Shown one piece after another: positions 34,764 to 46,065 of a DNA stretch of 64,000 nt; positions within the stretch are counted from its first letter, which is position 1, and the number at the start of each line of letters is the position of its first letter. The position numbers were made by a program, and so were the translations under genes. The stretch is taken from positions 88,079-152,078 of the forward strand of contig BDGG01000021.1 of the NCBI GenBank assembly GCA_001949185.1, in the 5' to 3' direction. The stretch comes from Ramazzottius varieornatus (taxonomy: Eukaryota > Tardigrada > Eutardigrada > Parachela > Ramazzottiidae). Under the pieces are notes generated by a model. The model saw nothing but the letters and a program-made list of their open reading frames with translations, did no database searches and had not been told where the DNA came from.

Positions 34764-37450
34764 ATGAATTGGGCGATGCTGTTGTGTGCCGTCGGGGCGT
34801 TAGCTTCGTTGAGCGTCCTTTGGGCCCAGGACGTAACGTACAGCGTCACGCTGCTTGAGCGCGGCAGCACACCCCTTCTATCTTTCATGAACGGTACATC
34901 GGCCTACCGGCAGGTGGCCAACCCCTCTTGGATTGAAGCCTCAGCCGGCACCAACGGAAAGAAGGGACTGCTGGTTAGGACGCAAGACTGCGACTTCGAA
35001 GCGGGTCATGTCAACTGTACGTGGTGCGGTGGTTCGCAGGAAAAAGCCAGCATCTTGACCTTCTCCCAACAGCTTCCCAACGGATGGTTCACACCTGTGA
35101 CAAGAGACTCGGTTGTCTTCTCTCCGGGAAACGACGATGAATTATGGGGTACCGAAGATCCTCGCATTCAGTACAATGATGTGGACGGACTGTATTACAT
35201 GTTCTACACTGCCTATAACAGTAAGAGAATAGTCTTGCACATACATTCAGCGGTCTAGTATTCATAGACAGTATATACTCACCGTCGACGCTAACTTGCA
35301 GGAGATAAGGATAACAGTGTGTTCCTGAGTTTGGCTACCACACCCGACCCAACCAGCCCCCACAACTGGACACGTCACGGACCAGTCTTTCCAACGGAAC
35401 GAGGCTCGAAAAGTGGCGCTCTACTGCTTCGTGACCAAGCGCCGCACTATCTTCTGTGGGGAGACCTGGACATTCGCATTGCCGAGTCAAATGATCCAAA
35501 GAGATGGCCAACCGTCGGTGACATCCTCTTTTCACCTCGAAGCAATAGGTTTGACTCGCGATTGGTGGAGAGCGGCCCGCCACCATTACGACTGTCCAAT
35601 GGCGATTATTTGTTCCTCTATAACTCGGCTCAACTGCAATGGCCAGAAAACCCGAAAAAGAATTATTACGTGGGTAAGTGCAGCATAGCCTATGATCAAT
35701 CAATCACTTGTCCATGCGTTAACGTTGGCTGAAGACCATGGCTCAATTTCAGGATGGGTCATCTTGGACGGTACGAACCCGAAAATAATCAAGGCTCGAT
35801 CGGCATCGCCACTGCTGGGTCCACAGTTCGCCTGGGAGACCGGTCAGCATCCTTATTTGTGTAACGCCCCCAATGTCGTTTTCCTGGAAGCAGCCTATCC
35901 CGTCGGTCAAGACAAGTTCGTCGTCTTCTTCGGAGGCGCCGATGCCAATATTGGACAAGCATTGATCAAAGTATCATTTTCGGTTAAGCCCAACCCCACA
36001 CCGGCTACGCCGCGCCCGCCGATGGCCAAGAACCTGACATACTCTGTGACAGTCCTTGAACGTGGCGCCACCCCTGTTCTATCCTACGTTGACGGCACTT
36101 CCGACTACCAACAAGTGCATAATCCAACGTGGGTTGAACCCAGTGCAGCAACTCAGGGGAAGAAGGGTTTAATAGTTCGCACTCAGGACTGCGACTTTAA
36201 CGGCACGCTGGCCAACTGCACCTGGTGCGGAGGAGCGGGAGAGAAGGCTAGCCTTCTGACATTTTCCCAGCAATTAGACGATGGCTCCTTCGCACGGATT
36301 ACAAGAAACTCGGTGGTTTTTGAACCGGACAACGACGACGACTGGTGGGGGACCGAGGACCCTCGTATTCAGTATAATCCGCACGACGGACTGTACTACA
36401 TGTTCTACACGGCTTATAACGGTAAGCACTTGTTTCTACGTGCCATGTCGATCCCAAAGGCTGCCCTGCCGACGAAATTTACAACAATGTCCTCTCAAGT
36501 GGCGCACGCTTCCGGGCCGCAATAATGAGAACGTGCGCCACTTGACACGAAGATTTCTTACATTTCCTCCATCGGCTTCCCAGCTGTGCTGGGCTTTAAC
36601 ATACGTACATAGTCCGGACTAGATCATCTTCTCTCTTGCAGGAACTAGCATACAGCTGAGTCTAGCTACTACTCCAGATCCAACAGTAGGTGGCAGTTGG
36701 ACTCGCCACGGCTTTGTCTTCCCCAAAGAAGAAAAGTCCAAGAGTGGCTCCTTACTCCTCCGCGATCAGCCGCCGCACCATCTCATTTGGGGAGACAAAG
36801 ACGTCCGCATTGCCCAGTCGAATGACCCAGCAGTGTGGCCGGACAGAGGTCAAATCTTGATATCGCCGCGGTCGGACCACTTTGATTCCCTGCTGGTCGA
36901 AAGTGGACCGCCACCGCTGAAACTTTCCAATGGCGACTATTTGTTCATTTACAACTCGGCCGAGGAAAAATGGTCATATGACCTGTCGAAAAACTACCTC
37001 GTTGGTGTGTCTTTTTATTTACTACCTTTCTTTCCTTACAGTATTAAAAAGATGTAGGTTAATTATTAAAAATCTAACAAGAAACTGAACATTACAAAAG
37101 TCAAAAATTCTTCCTTATTCTTAGGGTGGGTCATTTTGGATGCTAACGATCCGACAAAGATCAAGGCGCGCTCTGCCACTCCGTTGATGGGCCCGAAGTA
37201 TGCCTGGGAGACTGGTCAGCATCCTTATGTCTGCAATGCGCCCAACGTGGTCTTCCTGGAAGCAGCCTACCCAATTGGTCAAGATCAATTTGTGGTCTTC
37301 TTCGGAGGTGCCGATGCCAACATTGGGCAAGCCGTCATCAAGGTCTCCTATTCCGAAACGGCACCCGCTCCCTCTTCAGCTTCGGCCAGCAGCGTCCTTG
37401 TATCTGTTGGAACCAGGCTTTCCTTGCTGCTTATTGTCGTGTTTTTTTGA
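34764..37450 (+). CDS. Secreted protein with two tandem GH130-type glycosidase domains and a GPI-type tail
   Basis: Five exons, 34764-35220, 35302-35673, 35753-36421, 36642-37004 and 37125-37450, close in phase to 728 residues. MNWAMLLCAVGALASLSVLWAQ is a signal peptide. Two similar halves follow (about 24-400 and 415-700), each with LLVRTQDCDF-like, GTEDPRIQY, LYYMFYTAYN, VESGPPPL, NAPNVVFLEAAYP and FFGGADANIGQA. These fit the five-bladed propeller of GH130, a family of beta-mannoside phosphorylases and mannosidases, with the Asp of EDPRI as likely acid. The C-terminus is Ser/Ala-rich, then VSVGTRLSLLLIVVFF, typical of a GPI signal. The family is mainly bacterial, so an ancient transfer is possible, but introns and composition look native. 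Substrate unknown. Confidence 0.8.
36496..36544. repeat. GTGGCGCAC hairpin unit 3 (GH130 intron 3)
   Basis: CAAGTGGCGCACGCTT pairs with AACGTGCGCCACTTG across a loop of 18 bases. It lies inside the 36422-36641 intron. Confidence 0.8.
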
Positions 37451-37895
37451 AATCACGAAACTCGAGCTTGAGTCATCACACCCGTAAAGTCGCACAGTAA
37501 TAGGACGAGTGTGCTCTGTCTTGCCGCTATGAAATACAAAGCCTTTATATAATTATTGTGCAATACGCTGAGCTTGGTCGCATGTGTGGTCTTGCCGTGC
37601 TGTAGAGCGATATCCTTGATTTTTTCTTCAATTACTTCAGTCATAGCAAGGGTAAAGCAATCAGTGCTGCCACCTAACAACGACACTACGCTTTACTTTC
37701 CCCAGGACTGGCCTGATTATTTCGAAGGTTTCTGTTGTTCGGTCTTGCTGGCTGGATCTGCGAAAAGCAGGACCGGCCAAGGTATGTAGGAGGCTAGATG
37801 AAAGTGTGGTGAAAGGCGAAACCTGAAGTGAAATGCGCCATCGTTGCTCATTCAGTTCGTGGGCATGCACCTTGACTGACATTTGCCGTCCATAT

Positions 37896-37929
<34 letters not shown>

Positions 37930-39056
37930 CCCTCTCCTTCCTGACGGTTTCCTGTATCACAAAAGCGGATACTGTATCCATTCCCGGCAGATTAATGACA
38001 ACTGCAGGGCAGAACGAAGGAAGGAAGGAAGGAGTGGGTACCTGGTGTGTGCGTGTGACGGATTAGAACAAGCTGACAGGCTGACAGACAGAAGCGGAAG
38101 GAAGGAAGCGGTAAATTGGAGAAGGAATACCCAACTGATTATAAGCCGTACATGTGCACTGAGCGCGGCCTGTCTTATATTCCCCTCCATTTAGGCTCGT
38201 TCCTGCCTTCCTCCCTCCCTTCGTCCATCCATCCATCCATCACACATGTGTTGGCTAACCTAGCTCGGTGTGCCTCACGCTTGATCCTCCCTTCTCTTCC
38301 GCCATTCCCTTTTCTCCTATTCATCTATAACGTTCATCGCATGCTTTTATGACCGTTTTTCTTGTCGAACATATTGCCTAGCGTGCCGCAGATTGTACTG
38401 GCTGAGCCTTCCTTCTTTCCCTCAAACTAATTGCTCCTGTCTTTCTCTTCGGTCCACCTCCTTGATCAACTCCAGCTGAGCCTACTGTAGCTCCCTACAA
38501 TGACATCAGTATTTTCTTCCCGCTGACACCCTTTGCTGTCCAGCGGTCTTTCCTTTTGGCGCACTTAATGCCTCCAATTATCTCCTCTAAGTTATTCAGC
38601 CGGCAGTCGTTTCGCCTTAGATGATGGTTGTGATCGCCGACTAGATGCATGTTATCCCCTATTTTCGAGTGGATGACCTTAAAATCGCATCATTCGCTTG
38701 TCATCCAATAAGTGCACTTTTTCTAATCGACTTTTCTTTGTAAACCCGGAGAGGACGGAATTACTCTACATACGTAAGTTGGTTGGTGGCAAATGCTCGT
38801 CAACATAATTAGTTACTGAGCAGATTCTACTCCTTTTGATACAAATCCTGCTTTCCTCCATATTTGGGGGTCTGAATTTCGGTCAAGCATGAAGCATATT
38901 GGTTAGCTGACAATGGATATGACTGCGTGATCCTTGGTTTACTTTTGGGATTATACAGAAGCCTTCGCAGATCTGGCGGCCATTTGAGTTTGAACGCTAC
39001 AATTGAGAAGGTGCCAGCAAAGACGGATGCATTAGGCGTGGCTGAGAGGAAGAAGA
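37451..39056. other. Intergenic between the GH130 and SLC45 genes
   Basis: No gene recognised. It holds a CA microsatellite, GAAGGAAGGAAG and CCATCCATCC simple repeats (38016-38235) and pyrimidine-rich stretches. Confidence 0.5.
37897..37928. repeat. (CA)n microsatellite
   Basis: Sixteen uninterrupted CA dinucleotides. Confidence 0.97.
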
Positions 39057-42056
39057 ATGTCTGCCGGATGGTACGGTATACCTGCCGACGCATTCAGCAA
39101 CTTGCAGCAGAAGACCCTGGGTCGCCTGCAAGAACTGGGTGAATGGACGCAAGAGCGGCTGTCCAACTTTGTCGATCCGCGCATCTTTGCTGCCGGTGGC
39201 AAGTATGCACACCTGTACACCCGCAAGTCTCGCCTGGACTTGATCCGCCTTAGCGCCGCTGTCTGCGGCATCGAGTTCTGTTATGCCGCCGAGACGGCCT
39301 TCGTCAGTCCGACACTGCTCAAGATTGGTATCCCAGTCTTGTACATGACGCTGATATGGTGCCTCAGTCCGGCCATCGGCTTCTTCCTGGTACCTTTCTT
39401 GGGCTCCTGCTCCGACCGATGCCATTCGAAACTTGGACGACGACGACCCTTTATTCTTTTACTGTCCATCGGCATTCTATTGGGACTGGTTCTAGTCCCC
39501 CATGGTTCCAGCTTTGGCTACCTTTTAGGCGATCATCTACCGCCGCACATCAATGCCACCATCTTCTCGCAGAACTCGACAATGTTCCAGTTGGATTCCG
39601 ACGATGATGATTTTATCCGCGGGGGAATACGTCCGATCGGCATCGTCTTGACCATAATTGGCGTCATCTGCTTGGATTTGTGTGCCGATTCGTGCCAGTC
39701 GCCAGCACGCGCCTACTTGCTCGATGTTTGTCTTCCGGAAGATCACGCCCGCGGCCTGTCGGCTTTCACCGCCATGGCCGGCCTGGGAGGCGGATTAGGC
39801 TACATGCTCGGTACAAACATAAACATATGACAGCTCATCGGCAAACAAACTCGGCAGTATTGTTCCCCCCAACGTGGGCCATCTTTCCCCCGGAAGCGCG
39901 CGCCACTTGGAAACTGCAGCTTCTTTCTTTTTCCCAATGTGGCGCACGCTTACCTAATAAGCGCTCAATTCGTCAATCATACGCACCGATGAGAAAAGAT
40001 ATTCAAAATCAGTAGGGAAATTATAGGAGTAACCTGAGAAAAAAGCACTCTGAAGAAAATTGGTTTGTTGATCGACAGGGGCGGTCCATTGGGAAAAGAC
40101 GGCTTGGGGGGCGGCCATCGGTGGTCAAGAAGCGGCGCTTTTCCTCATCGTCCTGGTCATTTACATTATCTGCTTATGCGTCACCATAACTAGCTTCAAA
40201 GAGATGCCACTGGGTGAAGTTCTGACGTCGCAACGGCCTCCACCATCCACTTCGCTTCCCCTACGGCAGTCACTCTTCGAGCCCTATGATGAACCCGACC
40301 TGGTCAGCTTCACCCAGTCCCGTCAAAGTTCGACGACCAAGTCCAACAGCAACAACGCACTTTCCAACGACTATGCAGAGTATCCGGCCAGCGATACGGC
40401 CAGACTGCAAGAAGTTGACATGCCAGAAGACCCACTGACGCTCAAAGATTACCTTTGGTAATTAGTAATTGCACCTCCCAGCTGCGGATTTTCCTTGTTG
40501 GCTGGTTTCAGCTATCAAGTCAATCTGCCCTTTTTCTACGAAAATAACAAACAGGCTTGTGTCGGGACCTTGGTAGAAAAACGGCTCTACACACAAACTT
40601 GATAATATTGTTTTCCCAGGTGGCGCACGTTCCCAGTCCCGACAATGAAGATGTGCGCCGCTTGGGAAAGGATCATGTCGAGATGGTTTTCCCGAGCGGC
40701 GCACGTCTTCATTGTTGTGAGCTGGAAGCGTGTGCCACCTGGAGCAGTGATTGTGTCGAGCGTGTTTTCTGGGGTCCCACACGATAAGTTTGTGATTTGT
40801 GGGTTTCTCCTGCAGGTCGATCGTCTTTATGCCGGCGTCCTTGCGCGTTCTCTGCCTGACCAATCTTTGTTGCTGGATGTCGCTGGTCTGTTACTCACTA
40901 TACTTTACCGATTTTGTGGGACAGAGTGTCTTTGGCGGCGACCCCACTGCGACGCTACGAGCTAATCCTGAAGGCCAAAGACTGTATGAGGAAGGCGTCA
41001 GGTTGGTTGACTCTTTCTTTGTTACTTTCAAGGTTAGGCTGTAGCTGGCTTTTCCTTCTATTCAGGTTTGGCTGTTGGGGCATGGCCATTTACTCCATTT
41101 CCTGTTCCTGCTACTCCGCCGTCATCGAACGATTAATCCTCAAATGTGGTAGGCCCTAATCAGCCCTTGACGCTGGCGCTCCGTCCCTGTTATTTTCCGC
41201 CCATTAATCTCCCAGAATAAAAGACTGCCTTGACGCAACTCTGGCGTCAAGGCATTCGACAGAAGGAAGACAGTTTAGCCCAACCTGCATTTTTCAATCC
41301 AGCTCCCGACCCAATATGAGAGCTGAGCTTTTGGAAGTTGTCCCTATACACGACAAAAGTGTCCTCCAAGTTTAGGACGAATGGCGCGGATCGATATGTC
41401 TAAGGCCTTCTTGCAGGGACGTAACTGGATACAAAAAGCTGCGTGCCGGAAAATAATATGCCGTGGTTGTTCGTGTCGCTGCAGGTGCCAAAAAGGTTTA
41501 CGTGGGTGGACAGTTGGTTTACACAGTGGGCATGTTGCTGATGGCCATGACACGGAATAAATTCTGCGTTATACTTTTCTCCGCTTCCGCTGGTACGTAT
41601 CACTGTAACACCCGCGCTGTCCCGACACAGTGGAGAGCGAATTCAATATACGTAATGACAGAACGAATGCCCTTCTTCAGGAATCATGTACTCAACCTTG
41701 TTCACCATGCCTTTTTTCCTTGTTGCTCACTATCACTCTTCCGGCTTGGTAAAGGTCTTCCTACTTGTTCTTTTAGACCGGTCTTATGCTGACTTCCGTC
41801 TTATGTACAGTTTCAGGAAGAGCAGCCAATCGCCAACCAAGGCTTCCCAGCAGCCAGCCGAAAGCCGGTGCGGGGCTTGGGAACCGACGTGGCTACCGTC
41901 AGCAGCATGGTCTTCTTGGCTCAGTTCATCCTGTCGGGCGTCAATGGTACACTGGTCCATGTAACAGGAACGCCGACATCGACGGTCGTCCTTTCCGCCT
42001 TCTTGAGCTTTTGTGGCGCAGTCGCCGCCACCAAAGTCACCTACCTCAACCTATAG
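39057..42056 (+). CDS. SLC45A: SLC45-family proton/sugar symporter
   Basis: Seven exons, 39057-39810, 40079-40457, 40816-41001, 41066-41148, 41485-41592, 41681-41748 and 41811-42056, close in phase to 607 residues. The family is an MFS branch of H+-coupled sugar transporters of plasma or organelle membranes (human SLC45A1-A4). Hydrophobic segments run throughout. The loop after TM2 has GRRRPF at about 127-132, the SLC45 signature. CADSCQSPARAYLLDVC, CLTNLCCWMSLVCYSLYFTD and FVGQSVFGGDP match SLC45A1/2/4 closely. The central loop (about 300-380) is long and Ser/Thr-rich. Which human member is closest cannot be said. Introns 1 and 2 carry GTGGCGCAC hairpins. Confidence 0.92.
39869..39910. repeat. 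GTGGCGCAC hairpin unit 4 (SLC45 intron 1)
   Basis: CCAACGTGGGCCATCTT faces AGCGCGCGCCACTTGG. Preceded by CAAACTCGGCAGTATTGTTC, related to the linkers of other copies. Confidence 0.65.
39934..39970. repeat. GTGGCGCAC hairpin unit 5 (SLC45 intron 1)
   Basis: CCAATGTGGCGCACGCTTA, with a weak second arm TAAGCGCTCAATT. Starts 65 bp after the preceding unit. Confidence 0.55.
40613..40669. repeat. GTGGCGCAC hairpin unit 6 (SLC45 intron 2)
   Basis: TTCCCAGGTGGCGCACGTT pairs with ATGTGCGCCGCTTGGGAA. Confidence 0.8.
40691..40742. repeat. GTGGCGCAC hairpin unit 7 (SLC45 intron 2)
   Basis: CCCGAGCGGCGCACGTCTTC pairs with GGAAGCGTGTGCCACCTGG. The linker before it is ATCATGTCGAGATGGTTTT. Confidence 0.78.
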
Positions 42057-42571
42057 CTGCACTGAAATCCTGTTCCGACCTTTCGCTGTTAGTGCCCGAC
42101 ATTCTGTCGACAGTGCGATGTTGAATTGTGCATTAGTGGTTTTGAATTCATTGAGCAGGTCGTGAATGTAAAGGTCGCTGTGGTTAATTGAGCACAGAGC
42201 GCTTGTACGTCAAGATTACGAGCTTGCGTATTTCGTCTGCAAGGTCAGTCTGACTCTTTTCACAGCGGATTATGCGTTTTTGACGCTCTTTTGTGTGTAT
42301 AGCGTCAGTGGGAAGCAGGCCAATAAATTTCTAATGGGAACGAAAGGTTTGACGCGGTGGGTATATCGCCCTCATCTACGTAATTAATTATGGACAGGGT
42401 TCCTTGCCAGGAAGCCAGCTGAGATACCGCTGCCAGATATCATCAACAGCATTAGTTTCGAGCTCAGTGTAGCAAAGACTGATCTGTCAAACTACCTCCG
42501 CTTGTGACAGCTCCCTCCAACTGGACATCGCAACGCGTCATTTTCCTTCTTGCGTATTCCGGGCAACAACA
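42057..42571. other. Intergenic, no gene seen
   Basis: 3' side of SLC45 and promoter side of the next small gene. Confidence 0.5.
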
Positions 42572-43230
42572 ATGTCGGTTCTACGAAACTGTTTTCTGCC
42601 TGCTGGAATATTCTTAGTTTTTTTATGCTTGCTACAACCAGGCGCCTACGGAACCTCGCCCCGATTAGGTCATGGTAAGTGGCGATATCTACCCAATTAA
42701 AGCCTATCAACTTTATTCCCGCAGCTCGTTCTTCCAAGTGGCGCACCATCTCGGCCAATCAGACTGAACAGCTGCGCCACTTCGGCATGCAACAAGCTCG
42801 TCCAGTTCGTTTCCCGAGTTCCTGTACACGCACGACGAGAAATTATGGGCCAAGCGAAAAAGACGACAAAACGGAAATTGACACGTAGAGAAGTGTCGAA
42901 AAGTGCACGCTAGGAATATGACGCGTACGTACGTGCTTCCGTGCCGCCATGGTGAAAAGGCATGGTCCATAATTTTTCTTTACCCATAATTTCTCGTCGT
43001 GCGTGTACGCAAATCGAAGCAATATTTAAGAACGTTCGCCTTTTCTACTTGCAGGTAAAGTATGGCCGAAGCGTGGCGGCTGGCTCTTCGGAAATTCCTT
43101 CGATATTCCTTCGCGGTCGACTCCTCTCGATCTGCTTACATCACTCAAGAACTCCTGTATGGACTCTGGCACTACTCCCATCATCGATAGGGTCGTTTTC
43201 AGTAAAGCTATCTACCTTCGTTTCGGCTAG
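42572..43230 (+). CDS. Small secreted protein, possible peptide precursor
   Basis: Two exons, 42572-42674 and 43055-43230, join in phase to 92 residues. The N-terminus MSVLRNCFLPAGIFLVFLCLL is a signal peptide with cleavage near GAYG. TSPRLGHGKVWPKRGGWLFG follows, with one dibasic site (PKR). The last part has a single cysteine and STPLDLLTSLKNS. PRLG and the basic site recall neuropeptide precursors, but no family is certain. The GTAAGT donor and CTTGCAG acceptor are good. The 380-bp intron holds a GTGGCGCAC hairpin and a complete MITE. Confidence 0.5.
42734..42785. repeat. GTGGCGCAC hairpin unit 8 (intron of the small secreted gene)
   Basis: CCAAGTGGCGCACCAT pairs with AGCTGCGCCACTTCGG. 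Followed by CAACAAGCTCGTCCAGTTCG, the linker type seen between tandem units elsewhere. Confidence 0.75.
42824..43008. mobile_element. Short MITE with 25-bp perfect terminal repeats
   Basis: The first 25 bases (GTACACGCACGACGAGAAAT and on) are the exact complement of the last 25. The interior shares TAGAGAAGTGTCGAAAAGTG and CGTACGTACGTGCT blocks with the relatives at 10.6 and 60.7 kb. It lies in the intron of the small secreted gene. Confidence 0.8.
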
Positions 43231-43782
43231 AATTCAAACTACCGGTTCCTGTGCTGACGGATGCAAGAGTTTCATTTGGTATTTGGACTTGGTTCGGAAG
43301 ATTCTTGTCGATGAAATTAATACATAACGTTTCAGAAAAGAAAGCAATGAGTTCAACCCTGTACAAACTACAACACAATAAAAAATAGCAAGACACTGAC
43401 TGGATTCGGCCAAGCGTAAAACCTGGTGAAGAAATAAGAACAAGACGGCAATCAGCGGCTATCACATTAGCGAACCAGTACAAAAAATATGTTGATGTTA
43501 CCGCATGAGAATACATTGACAATAAATAACAAAAGAGCTAAAAAAGGACCGCGGACGGCAGTGAGGAGAACCTCGAGAGTAGCTGCTTGTAAGGCTTAAG
43601 AGTTGACTGCTGCGCGGAACATGTCGTTGGCTGCACTTTGAGGTACATCTCCCCTGCAATCAAGCAAAAACTGAATTAGTATACTGTATACTTGTTCGAA
43701 TTAAGATTAGGAAAGCAGCAGCATTGACGGAGGAAACTAGCAAAATTAATGCAGTACTTGGGCGTTACTGGACGGACATTTC
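43231..43782. other. Intergenic between convergent genes
   Basis: No gene seen. 3' ends on both sides. Confidence 0.5.
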
Positions 43783-45652
43783 CTAGGCGGCATCTTCCTC
43801 GTCTTCCGTCTCCATCTCGCTAGCTTCTTCCTCGTGGTCGCTGCGTCGCTTCTTTCTGCTGGCCGACTTGACGTGTGGGCGTTTGTAGCGGGGTGGCAGA
43901 CCCAACTCGCGTCTCAGGCAGGACTTGTGCGTGCCCACGTGCTTGCCAAACTCCCGGCGCGTCAACTCTTGGTCAAAGTGCTCCCTACACATTTCCTTCG
44001 AAATTTCTAAAGAAACGGCAACAGTTAGGAAAGCGAGACTAATAAATATCTACAAGAACGAACGGCGAGGCAGCAAAGTGTTTTCCTTCCGCAATGAACT
44101 TTGGGGCAAGATCAATTGTACCAAATGGCGCAGGCTCTTACCCCACAACACTGGGAAAGTGCGCCAAATGGTAAAATAAGCTTGTCGAGTTGGCTTTGCC
44201 GAGCTTCCATCATACCGGCCTTAACCGAAACGATCAAAATTATTGAAATTCATCCCGACAAGCTGTGGAGCTTACCGAAAATAACGCTGAGCTTGGACTG
44301 CTCAAGAAGCTTCTTGTTCCTCATTGCTGCACCGGCGGGATTCGGAACGCCTTCCTTCAGCTCGTCGAAGGTGTAAATACATCGCAATGCACCTCTGTAA
44401 AACAAAACTGTAAAGAAATATACAAAGAGACGTCAAGCCTTGCAAGTTGCAGCAGCTTACTTGGAAGCTGCATGCCAAGTATCGCACTGCCACATGGCAT
44501 CTGCAAGACGGAGAGAATTAACCATCAATGTGGATATTCATAAAGTACTTTAGTTTCGTGATAGTTGCCTCTGAGCTCCGTGACGGTAATGTCCTCCTTG
44601 TAGCGAGGACTCCAGACTCTCTTCGGAAGTGCAGCCAGTCCAGCCGTGACTTTCTTGGAAGGCGGAGGGACTTTCTTCAGTGGTGGGAGACCTCGTCGTA
44701 AAAAGTTGGCGGTAAAGCTTTTCTGGATCAGATCGATTTCTTGCTCGTCGTTGAGGGCGACCTCTTTCACATCATCCTGCAAACAAGAAAAAGCCTTGAA
44801 AGCTGTGAACATTTCAGGCTGCAATGCTCGGGGAAAAGTCATGCTTTGTCAGAAGCGGAGAAAAAGGATTCAGCTGTCGCGCTGGGTAATCATACTTACA
44901 TCGGATGATTCAGGAAGGCCAGTGTCTCGTCTTCCCCTTGGGCCAGCACTTCGCGGAAGACCAGCAGGCAAGCTTGAAAGTGATGGGAACTTCCGGGGTG
45001 AGTAGGCAGTGCTCGCGGAAGCGAAGGAACGATCAGAGCCGTGGTGAGAGGCAGCTGGAAGAGGAGCGTAAACTTCGGGTGACTCGGCCCGGCCATTATC
45101 AACCGTCATGGGCCCGTCTGCTGATCGCAATCCCAACTCCTCCGACAGGCGAACACCTCGCTTTTCCAGATGGTATTCTTCCCGATATACCTTGATTATC
45201 TGTTCCGACAACTGTCGAGCTGGAAAAGAACACGCGGATTAAAATAATATTCCAAAAACTAAAAATTCCAACCATTTCGTTCAAATCGACTATGTATCGA
45301 ACACGTCCTAACCAACGGCAGACTAAGAGCAGAATAACACGTGACCACGACGTCAGGCAGGCCATTTCAGTAATCGTGGTTTACAATCAAAGTACTTGGT
45401 TGCTTCCCAGTAATTCTCTATTAGTACGTTCCACATCAACTTACATTCTTCGATCTCGACCACCAAACACGGCCACCACTTGTCCAGAATTCTGGCTCTG
45501 CAGACCGTCTTCTCGCGGATGGCTCCTTCGGCGCCGCAAGGCTGGAGATCCGTCAGAGCCATGGCCCGGACGAGGCATAGTGGACGCTGCTCCTTCTGCT
45601 TGTGGAAGAAGACCACGGCGCTGCCAACCACATCTCCCATCAGGGAAAACAT
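43783..45652 (-). CDS. Unrecognised protein, basic and acidic C-terminus
   Basis: Six exons, 45652-45445, 45219-44900, 44776-44549, 44500-44461, 44407-44276 and 44006-43783, close in phase to 383 residues from the ATG at 45652; upstream exons are possible because an acceptor lies just before it. It opens MFSLMGDVVGSAVVFFHKQ and has a cysteine-poor middle with Ser-rich low complexity (about 95-170). RGALRCIYTFDELKEGVPNP comes later, then CREHFDQELTRREFGKHVG and a tail RKKRRSDHEEEASEMETEDE that looks nuclear. I recognise no family. It is divergent from the PHD-SAM gene, sharing a 413-bp interval. Confidence 0.72.
44120..44172. repeat. GTGGCGCAC hairpin unit 9 (last intron of the 43.8-kb gene)
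   Basis: ACCAAATGGCGCA pairs exactly with TGCGCCAAATGGT. Followed by ATAAGCTTGTCGAGTTGGC, the linker type of the family. Confidence 0.75.
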
Positions 45653-45658
45653 CGTGAC

Positions 45659-46065
45659 CTGCAAAAGCAAAAAAGCCTGAGATGCGAAGATGTGGTACAA
45701 CCTTATTGCGCGGTAGCAATCACGATCGGGAGCTACAAAACTCTCGCGCAAAATCGACGAGAAGAATAACAGGTTGAACTTCGAAGATCAGACTCAACGG
45801 CAACACTCGCTCGTGCACATACATGTAGTAGTACTGGCAATCAATCGAAGAATCCACTGACAAACCCGATCCTTGCGCCTGCTGGTGCGCACTCACTTGC
45901 GCATGTCCCGTAGGCGGAGCAACCTTGCGCCGCGATGGGCAGCCTGCATGCGTTGGAAACGAGCTGAAACCATTAAGAGGTTGATTAAATTTACCAGCTT
46001 TCTTCGCGACGTGTTCTCGCGCTCTCCACTGTCCAGTCCATCTTCGCATTCCTCCTTTCCTCGCC
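45659..46065. promoter_or_regulatory. Divergent intergenic region, presumed bidirectional promoter
   Basis: The two start codons are 413 bp apart in opposite directions. No TATA box or other named site is evident. Upstream non-coding exons may lie here. Confidence 0.35.

Noticed and set aside
37897-37928. CA repeat as a regulatory element
   Set aside because: An ordinary microsatellite; nothing ties it to a promoter.
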